Shown: positions 37,648-48,352, counted from the stretch's first letter. The stretch: DNA of 64,000 nucleotides from Pseudomonadota bacterium (GCA_021795395.1 JAJYPN010000007.1:31514-95513), one strand, 5' to 3'. The notes: generated by a model not told the origin, from the letters alone. Numbers and translations are program-made.

Positions 37648-38967
37648 ATGAATGCAGCTCATAGCGCTCGCGTCGCAGTGATCGGCGGCGGTTATGCCGG
37701 AATGGCGGCCGCCGTCACCCTCGCGCGACACGGCGTCCGGGTTACTGTCTACGAAGCCGGCAAGGTACTGGGCGGCCGGGCACGTCAAGTCACTCACGCC
37801 TCATGCTCCATCCTGCTGGATAACGGCCAGCATCTCCTGTTGGGCGCTTACCATACCACGTTGGATCTGGCGCTTCTGGTCGAACCGGAGGCGCGCAAAT
37901 GGCTACGCCAGACCTTGCAACTTCATACGGAGGAAGGATTGCAATTGTTCGCTCCGAGATTGCCAGCCCCCTGGCACCTGTTCACGGGCCTGTTGCGCGC
38001 TCGCGGAATCACGCTCCGGCATCGCTTGGCAGCGATGCGATTCATGGCCGCTCAACGCGCCCGCGGCTACCGCCTGGCCCATGACATGCCGCTGATCGAA
38101 TTGCTGTCGGAACAGCCCCGCGCATTGATCGAATTGCTCTGGGAGCCGCTCTGTCTCGCCGCGATGAATACTCCGCTGGCGACGGCGTCGGCGCAGGTAT
38201 TCCTCAATGTGCTGCGTGACAGTCTGGGGCGAAGCCGGGCTGACAGCGACCTGATACTGCCAACCGTCGATCTGTCGTCATTTTTTCCCGACGCCGCAGC
38301 CGCTTTCCTACGCAAGCATGGCGGGGGAGTTGTTGTGCAACGCAGGGTGCGGCATATCAAACGCGATAGCGCAGGTTTCGTCATCGATGGGCAGCTCCAC
38401 AGTCATGTCGTTTGCGCAGTCGCGCCGCATCAGGCGGCCGAATTGCTGACGCCCTTCGTCGAACTGACGGAAATCTGCGCCCAGATTGCCCGCTTGCACT
38501 ATCAGCCGATCACTACCGTTTATCTACAATACCCGCCCGAAGTACGCTTGCCGCGCGCCATGACCGGGCTTGCACACTCACTCGCGCAATGGGTCTTCGA
38601 CCGCGGCATCAGTCATCGGCAGCACGGTTTGCTCGCTGTCGTCATCAGCGCAAGCAATGCCACTAACGAGTCGAACCGGCAAACGCTGATCACCGATATC
38701 GCCAGGGAACTGGAGCGGCATCTCGGTACACCGCCGCAGCCTTTATGGCATCAGGTCATCGTGGAAAAGCGCGCCACCTTCTCCTGCGAAGCCGGGATAC
38801 AGCGCCCCGATCAAAGCACGCCGTTAGCGAATTTTTATCTCGCCGGCGATTACACGCACGGCGACTATCCCGCCACACTGGAAGCCGCCACCCAAAGTGG
38901 GGTAAAATGCGCCACCCGAATTCTGACCGGATTAATGCCCAATCATGAAAAACTATCAAGCGCCTGA
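37648..38967 (+). CDS. hpnE: Hydroxysqualene dehydroxylase HpnE
   Basis: A 439-residue FAD enzyme that reduces hydroxysqualene to squalene. The dinucleotide motif is VAVIGGGYAGMAAAVTLAR (9-27), then EAGKVLGGRAR, and the C-terminal FAD contact FYLAGDYTHGDYPATLEAA. It resembles phytoene desaturases, but context with hpnC/hpnD settles the role. Its 3' end overlaps the SDR gene by 23 bases. Confidence 0.93.
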   Translation: MNAAHSARVAVIGGGYAGMAAAVTLARHGVRVTVYEAGKVLGGRARQVTHASCSILLDNGQHLLLGAYHTTLDLALLVEPEARKWLRQTLQLHTEEGLQLFAPRLPAPWHLFTGLLRARGITLRHRLAAMRFMAAQRARGYRLAHDMPLIELLSEQPRALIELLWEPLCLAAMNTPLATASAQVFLNVLRDSLGRSRADSDLILPTVDLSSFFPDAAAAFLRKHGGGVVVQRRVRHIKRDSAGFVIDGQLHSHVVCAVAPHQAAELLTPFVELTEICAQIARLHYQPITTVYLQYPPEVRLPRAMTGLAHSLAQWVFDRGISHRQHGLLAVVISASNATNESNRQTLITDIARELERHLGTPPQPLWHQVIVEKRATFSCEAGIQRPDQSTPLANFYLAGDYTHGDYPATLEAATQSGVKCATRILTGLMPNHEKLSSA

Positions 38968-39685
38968 CAACCTCCTGCAAGATCGCGTCATTCTCGTCAC
39001 CGGAGCCAGTCGAGGCCTGGGACGCGAAGCCGCGTTAAGTTTTGCGGCGCATGGCGCAACCGTCATCCTGCACGGCCGCAATGTCGCGCAACTGGAAACC
39101 GTCTACGATGAAATCGAGGCCGCCGGCTATCCGCTAGCGGCGATCATACCGCTCGATCTGGCAGAAGCCGACGACCAGGCATACGAAGGTCTGGCCGGCT
39201 CCATCGGTCTGCAGCTAAAACGCCTGGACGGCATCCTGCATAATGCCGCGGCGCCCTATCGCGGCTGCCACATGGAAGCGCTCACCGTCGAGCAATGGCA
39301 CAATGCGCTGCGTGTCAACGTCGTCGCACCGGCCGCACTGACACGCGCCTGCCTGCCTTTGTTGAAAGCATCGCCGTCCGCCTCGGTCATCATGACCGGC
39401 GAATCGCACGGCCATACGCCGACCGCATTCTGGGGAGCGCACGCCGTCAGCAAAGCCGCGCTGGAACCGATGGTCAAAATCTGGTCGCAGGAATGGGAAA
39501 ACCTGCACCCCAACCTGCGCATCAACGCCATCGTGCCGGGCCCCGTCAACACCCCCAGCCGGCGCAAAACTCACCCCGGCGAAGATCCATTCTCCACCGC
39601 GCAGCCCGCCGACCTGATGCCGGTATATCTGTATCTGATGGGCGACGACAGCGTGGCGGTGCGGGGGGAAATCGTAATCATCTGA
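38945..39685 (+). CDS. Short-chain dehydrogenase/reductase, YciK-like, catalytic Tyr replaced
   Basis: A 246-residue SDR with the NAD(P) motif TGASRGLG (19-26), NAA in HNAAAP and Ser154. Its active-site motif reads WGAHAVSK, so His166 stands where the family has Tyr, with Lys170 in place. The codon is CAC; TAC would be Tyr. The protein is otherwise YciK-like in length and ends. It is coupled to hpnE by a 23-base overlap. With His in place of Tyr normal dehydrogenase chemistry is doubtful, so it may bind rather than turn over a substrate. A role in hopanoid synthesis is only inferred from position. Confidence 0.82.
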   Translation: MKNYQAPDNLLQDRVILVTGASRGLGREAALSFAAHGATVILHGRNVAQLETVYDEIEAAGYPLAAIIPLDLAEADDQAYEGLAGSIGLQLKRLDGILHNAAAPYRGCHMEALTVEQWHNALRVNVVAPAALTRACLPLLKASPSASVIMTGESHGHTPTAFWGAHAVSKAALEPMVKIWSQEWENLHPNLRINAIVPGPVNTPSRRKTHPGEDPFSTAQPADLMPVYLYLMGDDSVAVRGEIVII

Positions 39686-39726
39686 TCCAAAAGCCTTTTT
39701 AACATCAGCATCACCGGTATCATGGG

Positions 39727-39777
39727 CTTAACCTTGCTGACTAGCGGCCAACCGCCGTAACTAGGTTTAACTTTGCC
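39727..39777. terminator. Structured region between convergent SDR and pilE genes
   Basis: TTAACCT (39728-39734) pairs with AGGTTTAA (39763-39770, one bulge), and the inside carries a GCGG-CCAA-CCGC hairpin (39744-39755). It lies between, and partly over the end of, the convergent genes and may terminate both. There is no long T-run. Confidence 0.45.
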
Positions 39778-40213
39778 CCCAGCAGGTTGAAGGCGGGACA
39801 ATCGCGCTGCCATTAGCATATTTCTGATTGGCCTGGTCGATACCTATCGACGGACACGCCGTGTCGGCGACTTGCGTCCCCTGCGGCGTTGCCGTCAGCG
39901 TATACGTCGTAGCAGTCTGGTTAGAAATAGCGATGGCATAATACCCTTGTGGCGAATTGGCGAAAGGCGTTGCCGGGCAGTTGCTGTAGGTAAAGCTTTG
40001 CGCATAACAGCGCTCCATCGTCGCCTGGTCTTGCGCAAGCGCTGTGTAAGCATCGGAACGCCTCGATTTCAACACATAATTTTGGTATGACGGATAAGCG
40101 ATTGCCGCCAGTATCCCGATAATCGCCACCACCACCATGAGCTCGATCAAGGTAAACCCGCCATTCCGCTCAGAAGGATTCGAAAAACGTCTAGGGTAAG
40201 TTTTGCGCATCAT
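39767..40213 (-). CDS. pilE: Type IV pilin-like protein PilE
   Basis: A 148-residue prepilin. A short basic leader ends in GG before [22 protein letters not shown] (given as [10 protein letters not shown] and [11 protein letters not shown]), with Glu5 of the mature protein present. Two Cys pairs in the C-terminal half ([11 protein letters not shown] and the last 26 residues) could form the D-region disulfides. It is 14 bases downstream of pilY1, as in other minor pilin operons. GAGGTG precedes two adjacent ATGs (40213, 40210). Codons further upstream to 40339 lie inside pilY1. Confidence 0.9.
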   Translation of the reverse strand: MMRKTYPRRFSNPSERNGGFTLIELMVVVAIIGILAAIAYPSYQNYVLKSRRSDAYTALAQDQATMERCYAQSFTYSNCPATPFANSPQGYYAIAISNQTATTYTLTATPQGTQVADTACPSIGIDQANQKYANGSAIVPPSTCWGQS

Positions 40214-40227
40214 GCCACCTCGATTAA

Positions 40228-43200
40228 TTATTGGATCTGCCACCAGGCAAAGCGCGGCGCTTGATTCCAAGGTACCCACTGCGCTGTTTGTACACCATTC
40301 ACAGTGACCCAAATCAAATGGCAGGTTGCAGCCGTACAACCTGGAGGCATTGGAGTACCCCCTGGGACCACCAGCCCTCCTCCCCCTCCTGAAACAGTAG
40401 CACCAACACTCATCGCATTCGGACTCATAGTCATCATAAAGGGAGAAGTTTGATAGCCCGGCCCGAATGTCAGACCTACGATATTGGCCGGTAATGTCGT
40501 ATTGCTCGCGGCGGTAATATCCTGCGCAAAAGGAGAAAACAAAGCCGCACCGCCATTCTGATAGTTAATATCCAGAGTTATCGAGGTAAATGGTGCATTA
40601 CAGGAAGCAGGCGGCGTATTCAAGCTGGCCACGAACGAACTATCGGATACCAATGGGTTAACTATAAGGCGTTGACCTGAGGTTGGAAAATTGTCATACC
40701 AGCCCATCTGGTTAGCCCAGTTAATGGTAGTCGTAGTGTCGGTCAAAACTGATTGCGAAACCCCTGCTGGCGTAGTGACTGTAGCAGGCGTCAGCGTTTG
40801 CGGCACCAAATTTGCTAAAGTAATCGGATTGCTGGCGGCCGGATCATCCCAAATTCCGTATGCTGTTTGGGTTTGGGTATTGGTCAAGTCGCTAGCCGTC
40901 AGCAACTGCCCCGTACCGAACATCACGAAGAGACCGGGACTGCGCGGATAATTCGGATTAAGTGTCACCACTGGAGGAGTAGTGATGGGTTGAGGCACAC
41001 CTCCTATCTGCGCAGAAAACAACAAGCGCGCCGACCATTGCGAAGCTGCGCTGCTGGATACATCAATCGCCCATAAATTGCCTTGTAAATCGCCAGCATA
41101 AACGGTAGTAATCGGCATCCCCAGCAAACCGTCCGAATTGGCCACGGCTACCGTCGATAAACCTTCAGGGATAGTGGCATTACAAGCACCGGCAACAGCG
41201 GTACAAAGATTGATTTTGCTGATCACCGCTCCGGTCTGCGGATTCAACGCGTACAACACGGCGTTGTTATTAGGGCTGTTATAACCGTTGCCGAAAAATA
41301 CGGCACTTTTCATGGGCGGAACTGTCACCCCGTTGGTAGCCGTTTGCGCGATGGGTGCGATCTGGGGCTGACTATAGCTTAAACCCATATCGCCATCGGT
41401 AAATTCCCATAATACATGACTGGCAACGAGCGCCTCGCTCGTCAATAATTGAGGATTCGTCACATCGAGCGCATAGATAGAGTTACCCCCCGCGTTTTCG
41501 CCGCCGACCAGTACGGTATGCCATGTTCCACCGCTAAACTGCACATCGCCGGTATTAGGCGATCCGTCTACGAAAAACTGGTGACTTTGATTATAAAGCG
41601 GCGCAGTCAAATTAATCAGGTTGGCAAACACCGCATTCGGTACGAAGGCAAACATTTCGTTACCGTTATTGGCATTAAAGGCATGCAACATGCCATCGTT
41701 CGCACCCACATATATTACTGGAGTACGATTGGCTTCACTCGTTTCGAAATTAAAATAACTGCTGGTAAAATATGTACCATTAGGCGCACCGATGTACAAA
41801 GGCTGACTATCGACTATATCACCCAACAAGTGCGTCCGATTACGAAAAGCGCCTCCGTTTCGCTGCTCTTGTGAGGTGTCGCCGCGCAGATAATTCAAGC
41901 GGCTTTGCCCCAGGTTATCACCAGGCTGCAACTCTGTTTGCTGTGCCGCGCTGATATTACTCCACTCGAAAGGCACAGCCGCACCAGCGCTACCGTTAAG
42001 TGCAGGTGTCCAGGTTGCGATATAGCGGTTATTTGCCCAACCGGACCCGGCAGCTAATATATCCAATTGCTTTTGCGCTGACCAGAGTGGCGTCTGTGTA
42101 AGCGGCGAGCTTGCAATCAAGTTGCCCGTCCAGTCTTGATAAAGGGTATCACTAGCCGTAAACGTAGCTTGATAGGTCACGCTACCGGAATTAATAATAG
42201 TCGAATTGACTGCCGACGCTGACGTAGAAAACGAACCGTTCTGGATGGCAACCAGTATGGAATTAAGGTCGCTGACTAAGGCCGACGGGCTAGTCGCCGC
42301 ATAGAAGTTGGAAGTCCCGCCCGCCATGGCCATAGCTGTCAACGTGTTGGCTGCCGCAGGATTGAGCGTAGCATTTACCCCCGCTCCCAAACCGACTATA
42401 TAGGTTTTTATGCCTGCAGTCTTCAAGGCGGCAATGGTATTGATCGTATCGGTCAAAGCCTGATCGTTAGTCGTGTTCAACGAACCGTTCGTGTTAAAAC
42501 TCGCCGTTACATTATAACCTGCGGCGGCAGCGCTACCCAGCGGCGGCCAAGCCAGTCCTTGAAGATCCATTGTAGGCAAACCGTCCGAAATCAATACGAC
42601 GTATTTTTGTGGCGCACAACTGCTTGAGCTGGAAGGCAGATTAACCAAATAATTTTTTGCCTTACTCAATAATCCTGCCAACGGCGACTGATAAGCCAGG
42701 GCTTTGATCTCGCCACTAGAGCTGTTATCCGTTTCCGGTTGCAGACTGGACGTAAAATTTGCGATGGCGGTACTCACACTGCTGGCAGTCGGATTGGTGC
42801 CAGCAGTCGTCATCGGTACCAGCATAGTGCCCGTACCGGCATTTACCGTTTGTACGTAGTAGCCAAAACCGCGTTGTGCATACATGACCTGCGGAGAATA
42901 AGGAACATAACCCGCGTTGGTTGGACTGGTACCAAACCCGCCGTTATTGGGGGCCGATGAGTTATACGACACATAAATCGAACCATTATTGTAATTCGAT
43001 AAGGTAAAATTAGGCGGATAAGGTGAAGAAGGATTTGGGCCGTTATAAGTGACAAACAGCCCGCTGAGACCGCCTGCATAAAGCACATCATTGATATTGG
43101 GAGCATCGCTGGTTGCACCGATTTGCATGTACGCTTCCGATAGCGCACTCGCGCCATAAAGATTCACCATGGAAGTGCAATAGCTTTTTACCGATGACGA

Positions 43201-43818
43201 TGCGGTAGTGTAATTCGCGCAAGGGTTATTCACTACTGCGGCCGAATACGTATTGGTGAATGTGAAAGGTCCCGTTTGCGGCGACATGTAATAGACCCAA
43301 GTGGTATAACGAGAAGTTCCGCTGGTACTGTATTCTTCCAGGGCAAAATCGGTATCCTGCATATATGCCTGCAGGATAGCCTGTACTCCTTGCTTGGCGA
43401 CATTGAGCCGGCTGGCGCCATTATCCAACAAGATTCCGCTTTGGTTTACCGTGTACGGCGCTTGTCCGGCGCTGTTAGCGGCTTGCACCGGCGGAGTAAA
43501 CCCAGCAGGTACCGTGTAATTTACCGGAGAACTGGAGTTTGCCAGGGAGGCTAAAGCTGAGCTGAGAGCGCCGGAACCGGTCATGATCGCTCCGCTCAAA
43601 TCGCCATCCATCGATTGCGAATTGCCGATTGCAATAAGCACTTGCGCATGCTGCGGCGTACTCATTGTCAACGGTACTTGAGAAATCGGCAACGAGGAAG
43701 TTGCTCGTGCCAGAGGTATCGCGCCGCCATAAAACAGGTTAACGCCTAGCGTCAACATGACTAACGCAATGTATCGTGTCCAGTAAGAGTTTTTGTGTAA
43801 CTCATGTATGTATTTCAT
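40228..43818 (-). CDS. pilY1: Type IV pilus tip/biogenesis protein PilY1
   Basis: A 1196-residue secreted protein: signal peptide to about residue 39, an N-terminal von Willebrand A-like domain (about 55-530), and a C-terminal beta-propeller typical of PilY1. The propeller signatures are [16 protein letters not shown] near 705 and [14 protein letters not shown]. The VWA metal site reads GNSQSM (65-70), so the first MIDAS Asp is missing. The long Ser/Asn/Thr-rich loops fit a surface protein. It caps pili and promotes their extension. The C-terminus ends in Trp-rich FAWWQIQ. Confidence 0.9.
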   Translation of the reverse strand: MKYIHELHKNSYWTRYIALVMLTLGVNLFYGGAIPLARATSSLPISQVPLTMSTPQHAQVLIAIGNSQSMDGDLSGAIMTGSGALSSALASLANSSSPVNYTVPAGFTPPVQAANSAGQAPYTVNQSGILLDNGASRLNVAKQGVQAILQAYMQDTDFALEEYSTSGTSRYTTWVYYMSPQTGPFTFTNTYSAAVVNNPCANYTTASSSVKSYCTSMVNLYGASALSEAYMQIGATSDAPNINDVLYAGGLSGLFVTYNGPNPSSPYPPNFTLSNYNNGSIYVSYNSSAPNNGGFGTSPTNAGYVPYSPQVMYAQRGFGYYVQTVNAGTGTMLVPMTTAGTNPTASSVSTAIANFTSSLQPETDNSSSGEIKALAYQSPLAGLLSKAKNYLVNLPSSSSSCAPQKYVVLISDGLPTMDLQGLAWPPLGSAAAAGYNVTASFNTNGSLNTTNDQALTDTINTIAALKTAGIKTYIVGLGAGVNATLNPAAANTLTAMAMAGGTSNFYAATSPSALVSDLNSILVAIQNGSFSTSASAVNSTIINSGSVTYQATFTASDTLYQDWTGNLIASSPLTQTPLWSAQKQLDILAAGSGWANNRYIATWTPALNGSAGAAVPFEWSNISAAQQTELQPGDNLGQSRLNYLRGDTSQEQRNGGAFRNRTHLLGDIVDSQPLYIGAPNGTYFTSSYFNFETSEANRTPVIYVGANDGMLHAFNANNGNEMFAFVPNAVFANLINLTAPLYNQSHQFFVDGSPNTGDVQFSGGTWHTVLVGGENAGGNSIYALDVTNPQLLTSEALVASHVLWEFTDGDMGLSYSQPQIAPIAQTATNGVTVPPMKSAVFFGNGYNSPNNNAVLYALNPQTGAVISKINLCTAVAGACNATIPEGLSTVAVANSDGLLGMPITTVYAGDLQGNLWAIDVSSSAASQWSARLLFSAQIGGVPQPITTPPVVTLNPNYPRSPGLFVMFGTGQLLTASDLTNTQTQTAYGIWDDPAASNPITLANLVPQTLTPATVTTPAGVSQSVLTDTTTTINWANQMGWYDNFPTSGQRLIVNPLVSDSSFVASLNTPPASCNAPFTSITLDINYQNGGAALFSPFAQDITAASNTTLPANIVGLTFGPGYQTSPFMMTMSPNAMSVGATVSGGGGGLVVPGGTPMPPGCTAATCHLIWVTVNGVQTAQWVPWNQAPRFAWWQIQ

Positions 43819-43904
43819 GGTATCTCCCGCTCAACTGACGCGAACTCTGGAATAATTATATTTCGCCTGTTTCGCATGTTTCGACTGCGTTTTATTTATC
43901 TAAA

Positions 43905-44426
43905 TTATATTGGAATCAATACCATACTTTGCAGCATGATCGGACTTCCACCGCTCGATTGAGTCGCATAGGCTGTAATACGATATACATTACTCGGACC
44001 GCCGGGGAGGTTAACGGAAGGCATCATTTCAATTATAAAAGCCGCTCTTACTCCCGTCGGCAAGCCGCCCCATGCGCTAACAATCACGCCACCGCTATTC
44101 CAGTTAACCGTAGTCCACAACGGTGCAGCATTCTGGTTATAGGTATATAAGCCGTTACTATTAGCAAGAAAAGAAGCTTTAGTATATAAACCAGTATATA
44201 AATCAGTTTGCGCCTGATTAAGCGCTCCTTCAGCAGCTTGAAAAGTAGTCTGTTGGGAAGCGGTATTGGCAGCAATACGAGTTTGAGTACTGTTCAACAC
44301 CTCCCCGGCCAGCGCTAATATAGTCAAGATAACCACCAAAATTAGCGCCGTGATCAATACAAATCCGGACTGTTTGCCGGATTGTTGGGATTTTGCTTGC
44401 CCAATGAACATCCGGACGTCCTTCAT
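43905..44426 (-). CDS. pilX: Minor pilin-assembly protein PilX
   Basis: A 173-residue PilX_N protein. The hydrophobic N-terminal helix is GFVLITALILVVILTILAL, without the Glu5 of true pilins, as usual for PilX. The leader before Gly20 is basic. It overlaps pilW by 4 bases (ATGA) and precedes pilY1 by 86 bases. Confidence 0.87.
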   Translation of the reverse strand: MKDVRMFIGQAKSQQSGKQSGFVLITALILVVILTILALAGEVLNSTQTRIAANTASQQTTFQAAEGALNQAQTDLYTGLYTKASFLANSNGLYTYNQNAAPLWTTVNWNSGGVIVSAWGGLPTGVRAAFIIEMMPSVNLPGGPSNVYRITAYATQSSGGSPIMLQSMVLIPI

Positions 44427-45556
44427 GACGCATTCCTCACGTTAATCGTCATCTCGAATACATGACGCAATCTGGTATCGGCGGGTACGGTAATCGTAGT
44501 CCCCAACACATCGAAAGTCGTGGGCTGCCCTATGCTGCCCGAGCCAGGCCGCCCTTCAAGTAAAAAACCCATACGTATGACGTAGATATTCGGCCAATTT
44601 GCTTGCGTTACCGCACTGGCAGGCAGATATTGCGTTACCACGCCGTTGGCGCCTATGCCATACAGCACTTGCATGGTTTCCACTCCCGACACTAGAGGAA
44701 CTCCGGTCACGGCCGGATTACCGGAAGTAGACCAGCTAAACGTTCCCGTTCTGGTTGCTTGCAAGGTCGCTTTCATTAGCACGCTTTCACCACCCTGACC
44801 GTATGCGACGAAAAATGCATTCTGTTGTATCGGTATGACTTGCGCGCCAGGAGAAAAAGCTACGCCCAAAGCTGGAATGATCGTAATAGCTCCAGGCGTT
44901 CCGTTTGGGGGTGCAGACATCGGCGTAGATACTTGAAATAACGCGGATTTTGCGCAATCGGAAATGGCGCCGAACTGGCCTGCCTGAAATCCGCTTGCAT
45001 CATTGACGACCATACTTACGCTATGCGCATTAGGAGTTGGATAAACACCCACGGGTTTGCCTTGTAGCGTTGCACCAAAGACAACGAGAACATCGCTACC
45101 AGGAGCCACGGAAGCTCCGGAAGCAACGAAGGATGGATCCAGATTCGGCGCCCAATGGGCAACCATACCATCATCAGGAGGATTGTCGACTGCAATAGTA
45201 TAGGCAGACCCCGCCCCTGCCGTCCCCGCATAATCATAACCCTGGATCATGCTTTTGCTGGTGCTTTGTGCGCCCAAAGGCGGCGGAGCTCCTGCTCCCA
45301 AAGTCGACAATACGCTTGCGGTACCGGAACAACCCATAAATCCCGCGCTGCGCACCAAGGGCGTTACCAATGCTGCGATAGCGTTTTCTTCATCTTGAAT
45401 GGCGCCTTGCGCACCTGCGGTTTTATAGTTATTGGTTTGCGCCATGTAAACAGCGAGAACTCCGCCGAGCAAAATCAAACCCAAGGTCAACGCAACCATC
45501 AGTTCAACCAAACTGAAGCCGCCTTTTTTTATAATTGCGGAATATTGATTTTTCAT
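44423..45556 (-). CDS. pilW: Minor pilin PilW
   Basis: A 377-residue prepilin-like protein. The leader ends KKGG before FSLVELMVALTLGLILLGG, with Glu5 present. The rest is a large Gly/Ala/Val-rich periplasmic domain, as in PilW. It overlaps both neighbours (pilV and pilX) by ATGA, showing strict coupling. It helps prime pilus assembly with FimT, PilV, PilX and PilE. Confidence 0.87.
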   Translation of the reverse strand: MKNQYSAIIKKGGFSLVELMVALTLGLILLGGVLAVYMAQTNNYKTAGAQGAIQDEENAIAALVTPLVRSAGFMGCSGTASVLSTLGAGAPPPLGAQSTSKSMIQGYDYAGTAGAGSAYTIAVDNPPDDGMVAHWAPNLDPSFVASGASVAPGSDVLVVFGATLQGKPVGVYPTPNAHSVSMVVNDASGFQAGQFGAISDCAKSALFQVSTPMSAPPNGTPGAITIIPALGVAFSPGAQVIPIQQNAFFVAYGQGGESVLMKATLQATRTGTFSWSTSGNPAVTGVPLVSGVETMQVLYGIGANGVVTQYLPASAVTQANWPNIYVIRMGFLLEGRPGSGSIGQPTTFDVLGTTITVPADTRLRHVFEMTINVRNAS

Positions 45557-46143
45557 ATCAAGGTTTGTATCGTATAGTGCGCCAGCGAACTGCCGGCAGC
45601 AGTATTACTGGTTGAAACGCCCAGCGTCTGATTGGCTGAGGCGTCATTCCATTGTACGGTCACAGTTACCAGCATATTGGCGACAGCCGATGCCTGGGTT
45701 GTTACCGAGCCGCAACCGCTGGGTAATTGATTCTGCAATGCGCTTTGCCAATGCCAGATATCGTACGCAGTCATCTGCGATGGGGTACAAGGGCCGGCGT
45801 TACAATTTACCGGCGGCGCTGCGACTACGGCACCGCCTCCAATATTCGAGGCATTGTAAGCGCCGAGTAATGCCTGAGCCTGGTTGGCGCGCATGCGATC
45901 CAATATATCGTAGGCCGATTGAATCGCCTGCTGTTTGGTATAGCTGGAACTATTGGATTTCTCGGTAGCGAGCAACATGGCAGCGATACCCAGCATGCCG
46001 ATGGATAAAACTACGAGCGCGACCAATACTTCCAGCAAAGTAAAGCCTTTTCCCCTGGATTCCAGGCCATAGCGCACATAGCGACGACTGATTGCATTCT
46101 TGATTAATGGTCTCGAATAGTCTCGAAGATTGCTCATGGACAT
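45553..46143 (-). CDS. pilV: Minor pilin PilV
   Basis: A 196-residue prepilin. The leader is unusually long, about 33 residues, and ends in KG before FTLLEVLVALVVLSIGMLGIAA (given as FTLLEVLVALVV and SIGMLGIAA). I use the ATG at 46143 behind GGGAGGG. An ATG at 46137 overlaps the fimT stop (ATGA) and is equally possible. The C-terminal domain has a Cys pair in NCNAGPC. Confidence 0.85.
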   Translation of the reverse strand: MSMSNLRDYSRPLIKNAISRRYVRYGLESRGKGFTLLEVLVALVVLSIGMLGIAAMLLATEKSNSSSYTKQQAIQSAYDILDRMRANQAQALLGAYNASNIGGGAVVAAPPVNCNAGPCTPSQMTAYDIWHWQSALQNQLPSGCGSVTTQASAVANMLVTVTVQWNDASANQTLGVSTSNTAAGSSLAHYTIQTLI

Positions 46144-46676
46144 GTAATATTCCCTCCCCATACTGCTGCACCTGCTGTAGTATCTATTTCCACAGAGCCG
46201 GTAACCTGTACTTGCATAGAATAGGCATAAGCGCTACCTCTGCTGTCGCATATTTTAAATTCCGCCGCCGTACTGCTCATACCACGCGGATCGAAATATA
46301 CTTGATTCACTGCGTTGACACTGGAAATCGTTGCCCCGCCAACAACGAGCTGGGTACTTTGCAATAAACTGGTAGGTATTGCAGGGTTGGTGGTAGCCAA
46401 GCCTTGAGGATTGAGCACGACCATCCAGCCGGACGCCCAGTTATTGCCACAGCTAGTTGAATTGGTCGCTCCGACCGGGCACACCTCGGTATTAACATTT
46501 TGGCTTAGCGCTATGCTTCGGGCATAACGTAATGCATTGCCTAATCCATCTCGTTGCGCCGTTATTTTACTGTTCATCACCATTGCTTGATAGGATGGCA
46601 ATGCAATCCCCAAGATAATAGCGGCCACCGCCAGCGAGACAAGTAACTCAATCAGTGTAAAACCGCGAATACGCAT
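46134..46676 (-). CDS. fimT: Type II/IV pseudopilin FimT/GspH-like
   Basis: A 180-residue prepilin with a very short leader (MRIRG) before FTLIELLVSLAVAAIILG and a GspH/FimT domain with CPVGATNSTSC. I chose the ATG at 46676 behind GGGGGAA. A TTG at 46691 would put the ribosome site inside the gene. It is the first gene of fimT-pilV-pilW-pilX-pilY1-pilE. Confidence 0.87.
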   Translation of the reverse strand: MRIRGFTLIELLVSLAVAAIILGIALPSYQAMVMNSKITAQRDGLGNALRYARSIALSQNVNTEVCPVGATNSTSCGNNWASGWMVVLNPQGLATTNPAIPTSLLQSTQLVVGGATISSVNAVNQVYFDPRGMSSTAAEFKICDSRGSAYAYSMQVQVTGSVEIDTTAGAAVWGGNITCP

Positions 46677-46868
46677 TTTCAATTCCCCCAAGGTGAATGA
46701 TATGAAGCATTTACCTATACTGCGAGCAACACTCGATAAACGGCGGTTTTATCTCAATGAACGGTACCATTGGCACGCTTGCCGCCTAACTATCATCGCG
46801 ATATACTTGTTATCAATTCGCTTTACGATAATTTATTCCGCTCTTCACTCGAACTAATTTCAAATTAC

Positions 46869-47933
46869 TTGAACCCCGACATCCTAATCATCGGTGGCGG
46901 TGTCATCGGCCTGGCGACTGCGTTTCGGCTGGCTGAGTCTGGCGCTGCGGTCACCGTCGTCGATCGCAGCGCCGTCGGCAACGAAGCTTCGTGGGCGGGC
47001 GGCGGCATACTTTCGCCGCTGCTGCCCTGGCACTATCCGGCAGCGGTCAACGATTTATGCCATCCTGGCGCCAAACTTTACCCGGACTGGATCGCCGCGG
47101 TCGAATCGGCCGGGGGACTCGATGCCGAATACTGGCGTTGCGGCATGCTGATCTTGCCACCCTACGATGAAGCGGCCGCAAAAGCCTGGTGCGATCGCTA
47201 TCAGTGGCCTTTACACACGATCGAACAGTCCGATGGCACGATGGAAACCGGCCCGGCGCTGTGGCTGCCCGACGTCGCGCAAGTACGCAATCCGCGTCTG
47301 ATCCAGGCGCTGCGCGCGGCGGTGCTGGCGCGCGGCGTGCGGTTGCTGGAACATACCGGGGTTTCCGGCGTGGCAATCAGCGAAGATCGGGTGGATTACA
47401 TCGATACCGCTCAGGGCAAACTTTCCGCAGAAAAGTACATCATTTGCGCCGGCGCCTGGAGTCAGATCATGTTGAGCGATCATCCGCCCGCCAAAACCGT
47501 CAAGCCGGTACGCGGGCAAATGCTATTGTTTCAGGCCGAAGTGGATTGCTTGCGGCATGTTATTTATCACGATGGGATGTACATTATCCCGCGCCGGGAC
47601 GGCCGCATCCTGGTCGGCAGCACGATCGAAGACGTTGGCTTCGACAAATCCACTACCGCTGAAGCGAAAAACATGCTGCTCGATCATGCATTGCAGGTCT
47701 TTCCCGCGTTGCGCGAAACATCGCTGGAAAGACACTGGAGCGGTTTGCGGCCCGGCTCGCCCGACAATATTCCGACCATAGCGCGCCATCCTGTCGTCGG
47801 CAATCTCTACATCAATGCCGGACATTTCCGTTACGGTGTCACCATGGCACCGATTTCTGCGAATCTGGTGGCGGATTTGATCGAGGATAAAACACCGGAG
47901 ATGGATCTCACCCCTTATCGCTGGAACGATTGA
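46869..47933 (+). CDS. thiO: Glycine oxidase ThiO
   Basis: A 354-residue FAD enzyme of the DAO family. It makes iminoglycine for the thiazole of thiamine. The FAD motif is DILIIGGGVIGLATAFRLAE near the N-terminus, then SWAGGGILSP. The C-terminal contacts are RRDGRILVGSTIED and HWSGLRPGSPDNIP. No ATG precedes the FAD motif; the TTG at 46869 gives a protein of family length (MNPDILIIGGG). A TTG at 46770 is the other choice. No other thiamine gene lies here. Confidence 0.83.
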   Translation: MNPDILIIGGGVIGLATAFRLAESGAAVTVVDRSAVGNEASWAGGGILSPLLPWHYPAAVNDLCHPGAKLYPDWIAAVESAGGLDAEYWRCGMLILPPYDEAAAKAWCDRYQWPLHTIEQSDGTMETGPALWLPDVAQVRNPRLIQALRAAVLARGVRLLEHTGVSGVAISEDRVDYIDTAQGKLSAEKYIICAGAWSQIMLSDHPPAKTVKPVRGQMLLFQAEVDCLRHVIYHDGMYIIPRRDGRILVGSTIEDVGFDKSTTAEAKNMLLDHALQVFPALRETSLERHWSGLRPGSPDNIPTIARHPVVGNLYINAGHFRYGVTMAPISANLVADLIEDKTPEMDLTPYRWND

Positions 47934-47951
47934 GGTGGCTCGATTTAGTCG

Positions 47952-48296
47952 TCACACCTGCATGTTCATGATCGCGGTATACGCCGCGACGACTTTGTTA
48001 CGCACCTGCACTGCTTCCTGAAAAGACAGGTTCGCTTTCTGCATGGCGATCATCGTATCGGACAGACTCACCTTGTCGTTGCCGGTAGCGAAACTCTGGC
48101 CCATTTGCTGCGCTTGCTGTTGTGCCTGATTGACGCTGTCGAGCGAGGATTTGAGCATATCGGCAAAGCCTGCTTTCGGCGTGGCTGCACTGGGTTGCAG
48201 GGGGTTCTCCATCCCTTGCGCGCGAGCAGCGGTCGCTTTCAACTGCGCGAGCATGGCTTCTATTTTGGTCGAATCTATTCCGCCGGTTATCGTCAT
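47952..48296 (-). CDS. fliE: Flagellar hook-basal body protein FliE
   Basis: A 114-residue FliE, the link between the MS ring and the rod. The C-terminal helix (SLSDTMIAMQKANLSFQEAVQVRNKVVAAYTAIMNMQV, with QKANLSFQ and VQVRNKVVAAY as key parts) is typical. It is divergent from fliF across 202 bases that hold a hairpin and a candidate sigma-54 promoter. Confidence 0.95.
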   Translation of the reverse strand: MTITGGIDSTKIEAMLAQLKATAARAQGMENPLQPSAATPKAGFADMLKSSLDSVNQAQQQAQQMGQSFATGNDKVSLSDTMIAMQKANLSFQEAVQVRNKVVAAYTAIMNMQV

Positions 48297-48352
48297 ATCG
48301 CCTCCCTGTGTTTCATGATTGCAATATTAAGACAGCATGCATCCAAGCCAAT

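Noticed and set aside
46773..46785. TGGCACG...TTGC near the thiO start, like a sigma-54 promoter
   Set aside because: The two elements are separated by one base instead of four, and sigma-54 spacing is strict.
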